Below, piece by piece: positions 16,689 to 25,697 of a stretch of 62,295 bases of DNA (the stretch's first letter is position 1; each line of letters opens with the position of its first letter). The notes under the pieces are model-generated. The model saw only the letters and a program-made list of their open reading frames with translations. It did no database searches and had not been told where the DNA came from. The DNA is from Pelagibacterales bacterium SAG-MED20 (GTDB lineage Bacteria > Pseudomonadota > Alphaproteobacteria > Pelagibacterales > Pelagibacteraceae), in assembly GCA_014653975.1 (NCBI GenBank), contig JACWDR010000002.1:65887-128181 (forward strand). Reading direction: 5' to 3'. The translations under genes were made by a program, and so were the position numbers.

Positions 16689-18029
16689 TTATTTTTTTGA
16701 CTGATTTAAAAATACTTCTAATGAATCATCCATTGCTGTTGCCCACGGTGTATGATGAACCGGGCCCACAGAACCAGTCACTGGTGAAGAAAAAGATTTA
16801 TTCCTATAAGTCATAATATCTTCTACTTTGTGATGTTCCCACTCCTTGAAATGTTTTCTGATTAATTCAAAGTCAATTTTTGGATAATCAGATAAAGTAT
16901 GAAGTTCTTTTGTATACTCAGTTTGAAAATCAATCATTTGATCTGGATTTTCTAATTTTTCCTCCATTGATACCCATTTATTTATATCTTTTTCCATTTC
17001 TGCATTATTTGGTATTTTAATCTTCCCCATAACTATATCTCTTGCAAACCAAGCCTGACAATCAAACATATTGAAAGTATGAAATTGATCTTGCATGCCT
17101 AAGTATAATAGTTTGGGATTATCTTGCCATACTACTCCTTTATATAATTTTGGTGGATATAATCTGTTGCCAGTATTTAGTTTCAGATCTTCAGATAAAA
17201 AAGGAAAGTGATGAAGATATCCTGTACATAAAATTACAGCATCTGTTTCTTGTTCATGACCATCTTTAAAAATTGCTTTATTACCTTCAAGTCTATCAAG
17301 ATGAAAAACTTCTTTCATTCCATTAGGCCATTTAAAACCCATAGGATTATGTCGATAACCTATAGTTACACTTTTTGCTCCATATTTATAACATTGAAGT
17401 GCTACATCTTCTGCTGAATAACTACTTCCTAAAACTACAACATTTTTATTTCTAAACTCTTCTGCATCTCTAAAATCATGTGAATGCATTATTCTTCCAG
17501 GAAAGGATCTCATCCCAGGATATTCGGGAATAAAGGGAACTGAGAAATGCCCAGTTGATATAATTACATAATCAAAAATATCTTTTATTATTTTATCATC
17601 TTTCTTACTTCGCGAAGTAACTTCAAAACTATCTTTATTGTAGGCAACACTAGTAACAGTAGTATTAAATTTTACTTTACTTTTCAGATTACCTTTTTTG
17701 ACTCTACCTAGTATATAATCATATAAGACTTCTCGAGGTGGAAAAGATGGTATAGGTTTTCCAAAATGTTCATCAAAAGAATAGTCAGCAAATTCCAAAC
17801 ATTCTTTAGGTCCATTTGACCAAAGATATCTATACATACTGTTAGGTACAGGGTCACCGTATTGATCAGATCCTGTTCTCCAGCTGTAATTCCACAATCC
17901 TCCCCAATCTTCTTGTTTATCAAAACAAACTATTTCAGGAATTTTTTCACCATTTTTTTCAGCTTGTTCAAAAGATCTCAAAGCAGATAAACCGCAAGGT
18001 CCAGCACCAATAATTGCTACTTTTGTCAT
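16689..18029 (-). CDS. tmm: Trimethylamine monooxygenase (bacterial flavin-containing monooxygenase)
   Basis: 446 residues, the usual Tmm length. It has the FAD fold GAGPCGLSALRSF at the N-terminus, the Tmm-specific stretch CFDKQEDWGGLWNYSWRTG, MYRYLWSNGPKECLEFADY, the FMO fingerprint (FPGRIMHSHDFRD) and the NADPH fold VVLGSSYSAEDVA. It oxidises trimethylamine to TMAO with NADPH and O2; dimethyl sulfide, which the neighbouring DddK would release, is a known alternative substrate of this enzyme type. ATG at 18029 has the ribosome site GAGAGAGGTGG. It is the first gene of a probable tmm-dddK operon and is divergent from a GpsA-like gene. Confidence 0.94.
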   Translation of the reverse strand: MTKVAIIGAGPCGLSALRSFEQAEKNGEKIPEIVCFDKQEDWGGLWNYSWRTGSDQYGDPVPNSMYRYLWSNGPKECLEFADYSFDEHFGKPIPSFPPREVLYDYILGRVKKGNLKSKVKFNTTVTSVAYNKDSFEVTSRSKKDDKIIKDIFDYVIISTGHFSVPFIPEYPGMRSFPGRIMHSHDFRDAEEFRNKNVVVLGSSYSAEDVALQCYKYGAKSVTIGYRHNPMGFKWPNGMKEVFHLDRLEGNKAIFKDGHEQETDAVILCTGYLHHFPFLSEDLKLNTGNRLYPPKLYKGVVWQDNPKLLYLGMQDQFHTFNMFDCQAWFARDIVMGKIKIPNNAEMEKDINKWVSMEEKLENPDQMIDFQTEYTKELHTLSDYPKIDFELIRKHFKEWEHHKVEDIMTYRNKSFSSPVTGSVGPVHHTPWATAMDDSLEVFLNQSKK

Positions 18030-18109
18030 AAAACCACCTCTCTCTAATAAATTTATAACTGTACTTTACCAATAAAATGCTAAAAATTAATATAAAAAAA
18101 TACTTTATT

Positions 18110-19138
18110 ATGAAAAAAATTATTATTATTGGTGCCGGGGCCATGGGGTCAGCTTTTTCAGTGCCATGCTTAGAAAATAAAAATGAAGTTACTCTTGTTG
18201 GAACTCACCTTGAAGATGATTTAATAAATAATATTAAATCAAACAATAATCATCATCCAGCCATAAACGTAGAGTTGCCTTCTAAATTAAAAGTTGAAAA
18301 ATTTGAAAAATTAAAAAATATTCTTGATGGAGGGGTAGATGTAATTGTTGTGGGTGTAAGTTCAGTAGGAATTGAATGGTTTGTAAATCAAATATCAAAA
18401 AGTTATAAAAAAAACACACCAATTATTTTATTAACCAAAGGTTTAGCAATATATGAAAATGAATTGATTACACTTTCAGAAAAAATAAAAAGATTATTAA
18501 AGAGTAAAGATCATGATCAAATAAATATTTCTGCAATCAAAGGACCTTGTCTTGCAGCGGGTTTAGCAAATAAAATGAGAACAGGAACAGTTATAGCAAA
18601 TCCTAGTATAAAAGAAGCTCAGTTTCTAAAAAAAATAATTTCCACAAATTATTATTCAACTGAAATTTCAATTGATTTAAATGGTATAGAGTTATCCGGT
18701 GCAATAAAAAATATTTATTCTATGTTAATTGGAGCCTCAGAAGGCTTAAGTAATACTATAGCTTCAAAAGACGTTCAAAAAAAATATTATTTGAATACAG
18801 CTGCATCATTAATACATAGATCAATTTCTGAAATGGTTGAATTTGTCTCATACTACGGCGGTAAACCTGAAACTGTATATGGATTAGCAGGATTAGGAGA
18901 TTTATATGTTAGTTCTATTGGAGGAAGAAATAGTTTAATGGGTAAATATTTGGGCCAGGGACATTTATATAAAGATGCAAAAAAAAAATTTATGAAAAAT
19001 ATTACAGTAGAAGGAGCTCAACTTGCTTTAGAAATTGGTCCAAAAATTTTAAATGAACTTAATCCAAAACATTTTCCATTAATGTTTAGTTTGTTAAATA
19101 CTATTTGTGATAATAAAAAACTAGAAATTAATTGGTAA
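18110..19138 (+). CDS. GpsA-like NAD(P)-dependent glycerol-3-phosphate dehydrogenase paralogue
   Basis: 342 residues from the chosen ATG. The N-terminal Rossmann motif is IIIIGAGAMGSAFSVPCL. The second domain carries the GpsA marks IKGPCLAAGLAN, the catalytic-Lys helix GAIKNIYSMLIGASEGL and GLAGLGDLYVSSIGGRNS. An ATG 33 bases upstream would add 11 residues before the dinucleotide fold; the inner ATG places the glycine motif where the family has it. GpsA makes sn-glycerol 3-phosphate for lipids. The sequence departs from typical GpsA (no Thr/Arg-rich segment after the GLGD motif), so a related 2-hydroxyacid or sugar-phosphate substrate is possible. It lies upstream of a TRAP transporter, divergent from tmm. 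Confidence 0.75.
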   Translation: MKKIIIIGAGAMGSAFSVPCLENKNEVTLVGTHLEDDLINNIKSNNNHHPAINVELPSKLKVEKFEKLKNILDGGVDVIVVGVSSVGIEWFVNQISKSYKKNTPIILLTKGLAIYENELITLSEKIKRLLKSKDHDQINISAIKGPCLAAGLANKMRTGTVIANPSIKEAQFLKKIISTNYYSTEISIDLNGIELSGAIKNIYSMLIGASEGLSNTIASKDVQKKYYLNTAASLIHRSISEMVEFVSYYGGKPETVYGLAGLGDLYVSSIGGRNSLMGKYLGQGHLYKDAKKKFMKNITVEGAQLALEIGPKILNELNPKHFPLMFSLLNTICDNKKLEINW

Positions 19139-19224
19139 ATGAAATTTAATTATACATGGGATTATAGAAGAAGTAATTAGAGTTTGATTGAATTTTCTAT
19201 ATGAAATATAAATTTTAGAAATTT

Positions 19225-19734
19225 ATGCCAAAAATATTTTTAATATATATAAATATTATAGATAACATTTGTGTCAAAGTTGGCAAATTTGTAATGTATG
19301 GAATTTTCTTAATGATGTTTCTTTTAATTTTATCTTTTATAACAAGAAACATAATCAATTTTCCATTAATGTGGATTATTGAAATGGCTCAATTCACAAT
19401 TACCGCATATTACCTTTTAGGTGGTGGATATTCTATGCTTGCTGATGATCATGTCAGAATGGACTTATTTTATGGAAAGTTATCAAAAAAAGGAAAAGCT
19501 AAAATGGATATTTTTACAAGCTTTTTTCTTATTTTTTATTTAGCTATTTTATTTTTTGGATCCATAACCAGTTTAATTTACACTATCCAGACAAAACAAA
19601 AACTTTTTACTGCTTGGGCTCCTTATGTTTGGCCAATAAAAACTTTAATGTTAATTGGAATTCTGCTGATGTTGCTACAAGCCTTTTCTTCATTGTTTAA
19701 AAATATAGTTAACGTAAAAAATAGAGAAATATAA
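19225..19734 (+). CDS. TRAP transporter small permease (DctQ type)
   Basis: 169 residues with four hydrophobic segments, the DctQ pattern. The first TM contains FVMYGIFLMMFLLILSFI; the family feature of a conserved acidic/aromatic segment before TM2 is seen as MWIIEMAQFTITAYYLLGGGYSML, followed by the DHVRMDLFY motif. It pairs with the large permease that begins two bases after its stop. It is the first of dctQ-dctM-dctP. The substrate cannot be told from this subunit. Confidence 0.88.
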   Translation: MPKIFLIYINIIDNICVKVGKFVMYGIFLMMFLLILSFITRNIINFPLMWIIEMAQFTITAYYLLGGGYSMLADDHVRMDLFYGKLSKKGKAKMDIFTSFFLIFYLAILFFGSITSLIYTIQTKQKLFTAWAPYVWPIKTLMLIGILLMLLQAFSSLFKNIVNVKNREI

Positions 19735-19736
19735 TT

Positions 19737-21074
19737 ATGTTAGCACAATATTTAAGTTACGAATTTATTGCTATTTTCATGTTTATAACCATGCTTGTTA
19801 TGATGTTCACAGGGCAAAGGGTATTTGGTGCTATTGGGTTTGTTGCTGCAGCTTCAGCATTATTAGTTTGGGGGGATGGTTCTCTTGAAATGCCTTACAC
19901 CGCGACATGGAAACTTTTTAAGTGGTATCCAATGCTAACTCTACCATTATTTATTTATATGGGTTTTATGATTTCAGAATCTGGCATTGCAAGTGATCTT
20001 TATAAAATGTTTCATGTTTTATTTGGTGGTTTAAAAGGTGGCCTAGCTATTGGTACAATGTTTATGATGGTTGCAATCTCTGCAATGAACGGTTTGAGTG
20101 TTGCGGGAATGGCAATCGGCGCAACTATAGCAATACCTGAAATGTTAAAAAGAAATTATGACAAAAGGATGATCACTGGTGTTGTTCAGGCAGGTAGTTC
20201 ACTAGGTATTTTAATTCCACCAAGTGTTGTTATGGTTTTGTATGGAATGATTGCACGTCAACCAGTTAGTAAATTGTGGATGGCAGGAATTTTACCAGGC
20301 TTATTGATGGCTTCTTTATTTTTAATATATATTTATGTGAGATGTAAACTGCAACCAGAACTTGGCCCTCCTTTACCAAAAAAAGATAGAAATATTTCAA
20401 CTTTAGAAAAAATTAGACTACTTAAAGCAGGAGTAATACCTTTTTTGATTTTTTTCCTTATGACAGGTTTATTCTTAATGGGCATTGCAAGTTTAGTTGA
20501 GTGCTCTGCGGTAGGGGCTCTCTTAGCAACATTAGCATCTATTTATAAAAAAAAATTTAATAAAAAGATATTAGATATAGTTTTAAAAAAAACATTAGGT
20601 GTTTCTTGTATGTTTATGTGGATTATACTTGCAGCATTAACATTTGGCGCAGTATTTGATGGTTTGGGGGCAGGGAGAGCTATTGAAACATTATTTATTG
20701 AGAGATGGCAACTTTCACCGTGGGGTGTTTTAATTATGATGCAACTTTCTTATATTCTTATGGGAATGTTTTTAGACGATACAGCTATGCTAGTAATAGT
20801 TGCACCTCTTTACGTGCCTTTGATTATTGCATTAGGCTTTGATCCAATTTGGTATGGTGTTCTTTATACAATTACATGTCAAATTGCCTATATGACACCA
20901 CCTTTTGGATATAATTTATTTTTAATGAGAGCTATGGCACCGAGGGAAATTTCTTTGCAAGATATTTATAGCTCAATCGTTCCATTTGTATTAATAATGG
21001 TTTTTGGTTTAGCCATTGTCATGATTTTTCCAGAAATAGCCACTTACCTCCCTGAAAAATATCTATCTAGATAA
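19737..21074 (+). CDS. TRAP transporter large permease (DctM type)
   Basis: 445 residues with about 12 hydrophobic segments. Family motifs include LPLFIYMGFMISESGIA, SVAGMAIGATIAIPEMLKR, AGSSLGILIPPSVVMVLYG, MGMFLDDTAMLVIVAPLYVP and QIAYMTPPFGYNLF. DctM subunits couple solute import to an ion gradient, usually sodium in marine bacteria. It lies between dctQ (two bases apart) and the binding protein (127 bases downstream). The order small permease, large permease, binding protein is the reverse of the second TRAP set in this window at 46.9-49.7 kb. Confidence 0.92.
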   Translation: MLAQYLSYEFIAIFMFITMLVMMFTGQRVFGAIGFVAAASALLVWGDGSLEMPYTATWKLFKWYPMLTLPLFIYMGFMISESGIASDLYKMFHVLFGGLKGGLAIGTMFMMVAISAMNGLSVAGMAIGATIAIPEMLKRNYDKRMITGVVQAGSSLGILIPPSVVMVLYGMIARQPVSKLWMAGILPGLLMASLFLIYIYVRCKLQPELGPPLPKKDRNISTLEKIRLLKAGVIPFLIFFLMTGLFLMGIASLVECSAVGALLATLASIYKKKFNKKILDIVLKKTLGVSCMFMWIILAALTFGAVFDGLGAGRAIETLFIERWQLSPWGVLIMMQLSYILMGMFLDDTAMLVIVAPLYVPLIIALGFDPIWYGVLYTITCQIAYMTPPFGYNLFLMRAMAPREISLQDIYSSIVPFVLIMVFGLAIVMIFPEIATYLPEKYLSR

Positions 21075-21201
21075 ACATTCAACTTACAGTTTAATTAAAA
21101 TTTTTTTTCAATAAATTTATATAATTAAAAACGAAATATTAAGTTTCAAATTATTAATATTTATAATAGTCTTTTCACTTAACTTACGTAAAGGAGACCA
21201 A

Positions 21202-22278
21202 GTGAAAAAAGATAAAAAAATAATAACGAACAAGAGACGGTCGTTTATTAAGAAAGCAGGTTTACTGACGTTAGGAGCTGCAGGTGCAACAACTATTAAA
21301 GCACCTTATGCTTATTCTGCATCAAATCCAATTAAATGGAGATTACAGACATATTCTGGAGCTCCACTTGGTGCACACGTTATCAAACCCCAAATAGAAG
21401 CTTTTAATAAAGCTGCTTACGGTGAGATGGAGATAGAGCTTTATTATGCAGATCAATTAGTTCCAACTGATGAGTTATTCAGAGCTATGCAGGCAGGAAC
21501 TCTTGATGCGGTTCAAAGTGATGATGCAACAATGGGATCTCCAGTGGACATCTCAGTGTTTGGTGGTTACTTTCCATTTGCAACTAGGTATAGTCTAGAT
21601 GTTCCAGCTTTATTTAAATATTATGGTTTAAATGAAATTTGGGATGAAGCTTATAGTGAAGTTAAAGGTGTCAAATGGTTAAGCACAAGTGCTTGGGATC
21701 CATGTCATCTTTTCACTGTTAAGAAAAAAATAAATACTTTAGCAGACATGAAAGGTTTAAGAGTCTTTGGTGTTCCTACAGCAGGAAAATTTTTAGCTCA
21801 ATATGGCCTAATACCAGTAACGGTTCCATGGGATGATGTTGAAGTTGCTATGCAAACAGGAGAACTTGATGGAGTATGCTGGTGTGGATTTACAGAAGCA
21901 TATGAAGTAGGTTGGGCAGATATTTGTAAATATGCTCTAACAAACTCTGTTACGGGAGCATGGTTTGGATCTTATTTTGCTAACCAAAAAAGTTGGGATA
22001 AATTAAGTCCTAAACTTCAAGCTCTTTACAGAATGTCTATAAATGACTCTCATTACTACAGACAAGTATGGTATTGGGGTGGAGAAGCTAAGCTTCGAGT
22101 TGAAGGAAAAAAAATGGAACTTACAAGCCTACCAGATAATGAATGGGGTAGAGTTGTAGAAGATTCCAAAAAGTTTTGGGATGATACTTCCAAAATTAGT
22201 CCACGTGCTAAAAAAGTTGTTGATGCATTTAAAGCATATGCTGTAACAATGGATAAGGCAGGATATCCTTACAGATAA
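21202..22278 (+). CDS. TRAP transporter substrate-binding protein with Tat-type signal
   Basis: 358 residues of the DctP family. The N-terminus carries a twin-arginine motif (NKRRSFIKKAGLLTLG) and a hydrophobic stretch ending near YAYSA, so it should be exported folded. The mature part has RLQTYSGAPLGAHVIKPQIEAF, AMQAGTLDAVQSDDATMG and MKGLRVFGVPTAGKFLAQYG, the last covering the region where TRAP binding proteins place the carboxylate-binding Arg. The start is GTG at 21202 with the Shine-Dalgarno AAGGAG directly upstream; no ATG fits as well. A small carboxylate such as a 2-oxo or hydroxy acid is likely but unproven. A perfect 10-bp hairpin follows the gene. Confidence 0.88.
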   Translation: MKKDKKIITNKRRSFIKKAGLLTLGAAGATTIKAPYAYSASNPIKWRLQTYSGAPLGAHVIKPQIEAFNKAAYGEMEIELYYADQLVPTDELFRAMQAGTLDAVQSDDATMGSPVDISVFGGYFPFATRYSLDVPALFKYYGLNEIWDEAYSEVKGVKWLSTSAWDPCHLFTVKKKINTLADMKGLRVFGVPTAGKFLAQYGLIPVTVPWDDVEVAMQTGELDGVCWCGFTEAYEVGWADICKYALTNSVTGAWFGSYFANQKSWDKLSPKLQALYRMSINDSHYYRQVWYWGGEAKLRVEGKKMELTSLPDNEWGRVVEDSKKFWDDTSKISPRAKKVVDAFKAYAVTMDKAGYPYR

Positions 22279-22290
22279 TAAATATTTTTT

Positions 22291-22314
22291 AGGTGCCCCA
22301 TTTTTGGGGCACCT
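22291..22314. terminator. Perfect 10-bp hairpin between convergent dctP and SDR genes
   Basis: Arms AGGTGCCCCA and TGGGGCACCT with a four-T loop. It lies 12 bases after dctP and 11 bases before the end of the convergent SDR gene, so it could serve both. There is no good T run on either strand after the stem, so termination may rely on another factor or the hairpin may stabilise mRNA 3' ends. Confidence 0.6.
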
Positions 22315-22325
22315 CAACTTATAAG

Positions 22326-23081
22326 TTACGGCTTAGCCGTAATACCCCCATCAATAATTAATTCAGTTCCAGTAATATAGCTAGCTTCATCACTAAGTAA
22401 AAACATAGATGCATTTGAAATATCTTCTGGCTTTCCAACTTTATTTAATGGAATAAATTTTTCTAAGTTCTTTTTTGCTTTAGGGTTTTTTTTCCATCTA
22501 ATTTGCATTCCTGTATTTATAGGACCAGGCAAAATTATATTTGATCTTATATTTTTAGATGCAAACTGAATAGCAAAAGATTTTGAAAGTCTAATCATTG
22601 CTGCTTTTGAGGCGCCATACGCATCCTGTGGTTTGTCATCACCGGATAATGCATCAATAGAGGATATATGTACCATTGAACCAAGTTTATTTTTGATCAT
22701 TTTTGGAACAATAATCTTTGACAGGTACATCATAGATTTTAGATTTATCTCAAAAACTTTATCCCAAATATTTGAGTCAATATTTATTGCAGAAATATCT
22801 TTGTTAAACCAAAGAACACCTGTTGTATTTATTAAGTAATCGATGCTTTGGTGTTTTTTATAAAAATTGTTAATGTGCAATTTTAATTTTTTAAAATTAG
22901 TTACGTCGACTTTTTTAAACTCACAGTTTTTATTATTATTTAAAAATTCTTTTCTAGGGCTTTTAAGATCCAACATTAAAACTAAAATATTATTTTGAGA
23001 TAGTTTTTTAGAAATTTCTAAGCCTATACCACCACTAGCACCAGTAATTACAGCAGTTTTGCCTTTAAAATTTAATCTCAT
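22326..23081 (-). CDS. Short-chain dehydrogenase/reductase
   Basis: 251 residues, classical SDR. The cofactor motif is TGASGGIGLEIS, followed by NTTGV (NNAG position), the catalytic Ser of HISSIDA, YGASKAA (Tyr-x-x-x-Lys) and LPGPINTGM. The C-terminus IDGGITAKP is typical. A hydrophobic Asp-Leu after beta-2 (LMLDLKS) favours NAD. It begins one base after the upstream aldehyde dehydrogenase, so the two form an operon oxidising perhaps an alcohol or sugar and then its aldehyde. The substrate is unknown. Confidence 0.88.
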   Translation of the reverse strand: MRLNFKGKTAVITGASGGIGLEISKKLSQNNILVLMLDLKSPRKEFLNNNKNCEFKKVDVTNFKKLKLHINNFYKKHQSIDYLINTTGVLWFNKDISAINIDSNIWDKVFEINLKSMMYLSKIIVPKMIKNKLGSMVHISSIDALSGDDKPQDAYGASKAAMIRLSKSFAIQFASKNIRSNIILPGPINTGMQIRWKKNPKAKKNLEKFIPLNKVGKPEDISNASMFLLSDEASYITGTELIIDGGITAKP

Positions 23082-23082
23082 T

Positions 23083-24459
23083 TTACTGTTCTTTTCTTAA
23101 GTGAAAACTCTTGGGAGAAGTTAATTTCTCATAGGCAACCTCAGATAATGAGCAGCCTTTTCCTGTTTCCTTAACACCAGTCCAAGATAAAGCAGGGTCG
23201 AGATAGTCACATCGATTCATGTAAAAAGTACCAGTCTCGACTTGATTTCCAATTTTTTCTGCAACATCTATATTTTTAGTCCAAATAGAAGCTGTTAAAC
23301 CATATGGGCTATCATTCATTAATTTAATAGCTTCATTTTCGTTTTTAACTTTCATTATACCAACACATGGTCCAAAAGTTTCTTCAGTCATAAAACTCAT
23401 ATCATGAGTTGTATTTGTTAAAACTTGAGGAATTAAATAGTTTTTATGTTCTTTTGGAAAATCGAATTTATTTTCATCTATCATTTTTTTAGCTCCTTTA
23501 TTAATTGCAGAATTCATTTGTTTTAAAATAAAATTAGCGGCTGATAATTTAACCACAGGACCTAAATTAGTTTCTTTTTCTAAAGGATTACCAAGTTTAT
23601 AATTATAAGTTTTTGAAATAAATAATTCTAAAAAATTATTATAGATTTTTTCATCAACATAAATTCTTTCAATTCCACAGCAAGATTGACCAGAATTAAA
23701 AAAAGATCCATCAACTAAATTTTCAATTGTTTTTTCTAAATCGCAATCATATCTTGCATAAGCTGGATCTTTACCTCCTAATTCTAGTGTTATATCGATA
23801 AATTTATTCTGAGTTGCTTTTTGAATATCATAACCTGCTTTTACTGAGCCGGTAAAAGAAACAAAATTAATTCGTTTATCAGAAACAATTTTCAAACTAT
23901 CTTCATGGTTTAAATGTAAATAATTAAAAACATCTTTGGGTAAGGTTTTTTTAGCTGATTGATAAAGCTGCTCAGCACACAAAGGAGTTTGTGCAGAATG
24001 TTTTAAAATAACAGAATTGCCTGCTGCCATTGCAGGTATTATAGAATTAACAGCAACAAGATATGGGTAGTTCCATGGCGCTATTATAAAGACAACTCCA
24101 AGAGCTTTTCTTTTTATATAGCTCTTAAAATTATCATCTTTAGTAACATCGATGTTTGCTAATTTTTTTTCAGCAATTGATAACATATAATCAGCTCTTT
24201 CTTTAAAGCCTTTTAATTCTCCAGCCCCTTGAGAAATAGGTCTACCAATTTGTCTACTTAGTTCTTCACAAACTAGATCACTTCTAGATAAAAAATCTTC
24301 TACAAAATTTGATAATAATCTTACTCTTTCTTTTATATCGAGATCAGCCCAAACTTTTTGAGCTTTCATTGAGTTTTTAATAGCTTCTTCAATTTTGGCT
24401 CCATCATAATTTCTTTCGATATAAAGGGTATTATCAATAGGTGTAATTGTTTTTTGCAT
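23083..24459 (-). CDS. NAD(P)-dependent aldehyde dehydrogenase
   Basis: 458 residues of the ALDH superfamily. The cofactor region is VFIIAPWNYPYLVAVN, the catalytic Glu lies in TLELGGKDPAY, the catalytic Cys in FFNSGQSCCGIERIYVD, and the C-terminal motifs ETFGPCVGIM and LSWTGVKETGKG are present. It oxidises an aldehyde to the carboxylate in the cytoplasm. It is followed after one base by the SDR gene, and 71 bases separate it from the divergent iron alcohol dehydrogenase. The three oxidoreductases may share one alcohol/aldehyde substrate range. A duplicated Cys (CC) at the active site is common in this family and not a defect. Confidence 0.9.
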   Translation of the reverse strand: MQKTITPIDNTLYIERNYDGAKIEEAIKNSMKAQKVWADLDIKERVRLLSNFVEDFLSRSDLVCEELSRQIGRPISQGAGELKGFKERADYMLSIAEKKLANIDVTKDDNFKSYIKRKALGVVFIIAPWNYPYLVAVNSIIPAMAAGNSVILKHSAQTPLCAEQLYQSAKKTLPKDVFNYLHLNHEDSLKIVSDKRINFVSFTGSVKAGYDIQKATQNKFIDITLELGGKDPAYARYDCDLEKTIENLVDGSFFNSGQSCCGIERIYVDEKIYNNFLELFISKTYNYKLGNPLEKETNLGPVVKLSAANFILKQMNSAINKGAKKMIDENKFDFPKEHKNYLIPQVLTNTTHDMSFMTEETFGPCVGIMKVKNENEAIKLMNDSPYGLTASIWTKNIDVAEKIGNQVETGTFYMNRCDYLDPALSWTGVKETGKGCSLSEVAYEKLTSPKSFHLRKEQ

Positions 24460-24530
24460 AAATATTTCGGTTAAAATTATTTTAGAAAGTGATATACATC
24501 ATCTAACTTTACAAAACACTAAACAATAAT

Positions 24531-25697
24531 ATGCAAAAATACAACTGGAATTATCCTACAACAATGTGGGTAGGTGAAAATAGAATTAATGATATTACTT
24601 TAGCTTGTAAAAATTTAAATATCAGCAAGCCACTGCTAGTTACTGATAATGGATTGGCTCAATCAGATATTGTTAAAAATACTTTATTGATTTTAAATGA
24701 AGGAGGAATTTCTACAATATTATATTCAAATGTAGTAGGAAATCCAACAGGCACAAATGTTAACGAAGGTGCTGATAGTTACAAAAAAAATAATTGCGAC
24801 GGAGTGATAGCATTTGGTGGAGGAAGTGGTTTAGATGTTGGTAAAGCAGTTGCTTTTATGTGTGGACAAACTCTACCAATTTGGGACTTTGAAGATGTTG
24901 GAGATAATTGGACTAAAGCAAATTCAGATAAAATTGCACCAATTATTGCAGTACCAACAACCGCAGGTACTGGTTCTGAGACTGGAAGAGCTTCAGTAAT
25001 ATTGAATGAAGAAACAGGTGTAAAAAATATCATTTTTCATCCAAAATTTTTACCTTCAATAGTTATTTTAGATCCATGTTTAACAGTTGGTCTACCATCA
25101 AAAATTACTGCTGCAACTGGTATGGACGCACTAGCACATAATCTAGAAGCTTACTGTGCACCAGGTTATCATCCAATGGCAGATGGAATTGCTTTAGAGG
25201 GAATAAGACTAATTAATAAGTGGATATTAGAAGCTGTTAAAAATGGAAATAATATTGAAGCAAGAATGAATATGTTGACTGCCGCTAGCATGGGCTCAAC
25301 AGCTTTTCAAAAAGGTTTGGGTGCAATTCATTCATTAAGCCATCCGGTAAATGCTTTAAATAATGTTCATCATGGCTTATCCAATGCAATATTCATGCCT
25401 TATGTTTTAACTTTTAATAAAGACGTAATTGAACAGAAAATAATTAAGATTTGTGATTATTTAAAACTTAAAGATCGATCTTTTGATGGTTTTATTAATT
25501 GGGTTTTAGATTTAAGAAAAAAATTAGATATGCCCCATAAATTATCAGAAGTGATTGATGAGAAGGATTTTGATATTAATAGATTATCAAAAATGGCTTT
25601 AGCAGACCCATCTACTGGTGGAAATCCGAAAAAATTAAATGAAAACGATATGAAGATAATGTACCAGCATAGTATGACCGGTGAATTGTTTAAATGA
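24531..25697 (+). CDS. Iron-containing alcohol dehydrogenase
   Basis: 388 residues of the group III (iron) alcohol dehydrogenases. It carries the NAD motif GGGSGLDVGKA, VPTTAGTGSETG, and the metal-site region DALAHNLEAY...HSLSHPVNALNNVHHG with the expected Asp and His ligands. The enzyme would interconvert a primary alcohol and its aldehyde. From memory, the homologous gene near fhs in Pelagibacter has been linked to methanol or short-alcohol oxidation, which fits the C1 genes around it. Its stop overlaps the next start by four bases, coupling it to the amidotransferase-like gene. Confidence 0.9.
   Translation: MQKYNWNYPTTMWVGENRINDITLACKNLNISKPLLVTDNGLAQSDIVKNTLLILNEGGISTILYSNVVGNPTGTNVNEGADSYKKNNCDGVIAFGGGSGLDVGKAVAFMCGQTLPIWDFEDVGDNWTKANSDKIAPIIAVPTTAGTGSETGRASVILNEETGVKNIIFHPKFLPSIVILDPCLTVGLPSKITAATGMDALAHNLEAYCAPGYHPMADGIALEGIRLINKWILEAVKNGNNIEARMNMLTAASMGSTAFQKGLGAIHSLSHPVNALNNVHHGLSNAIFMPYVLTFNKDVIEQKIIKICDYLKLKDRSFDGFINWVLDLRKKLDMPHKLSEVIDEKDFDINRLSKMALADPSTGGNPKKLNENDMKIMYQHSMTGELFK

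Noticed and set aside
18077..18109. Earlier ATG for the GpsA-like gene
   Set aside because: It would place 11 Lys/Ile/Tyr-rich residues before the dinucleotide-binding motif, which normally begins within the first few residues.
19139..19224. A 13-codon frame starting directly after the GpsA-like stop (MKFNYTWDYRRSN)
   Set aside because: Too short to support as a gene, no ribosome site and no recognisable peptide class.
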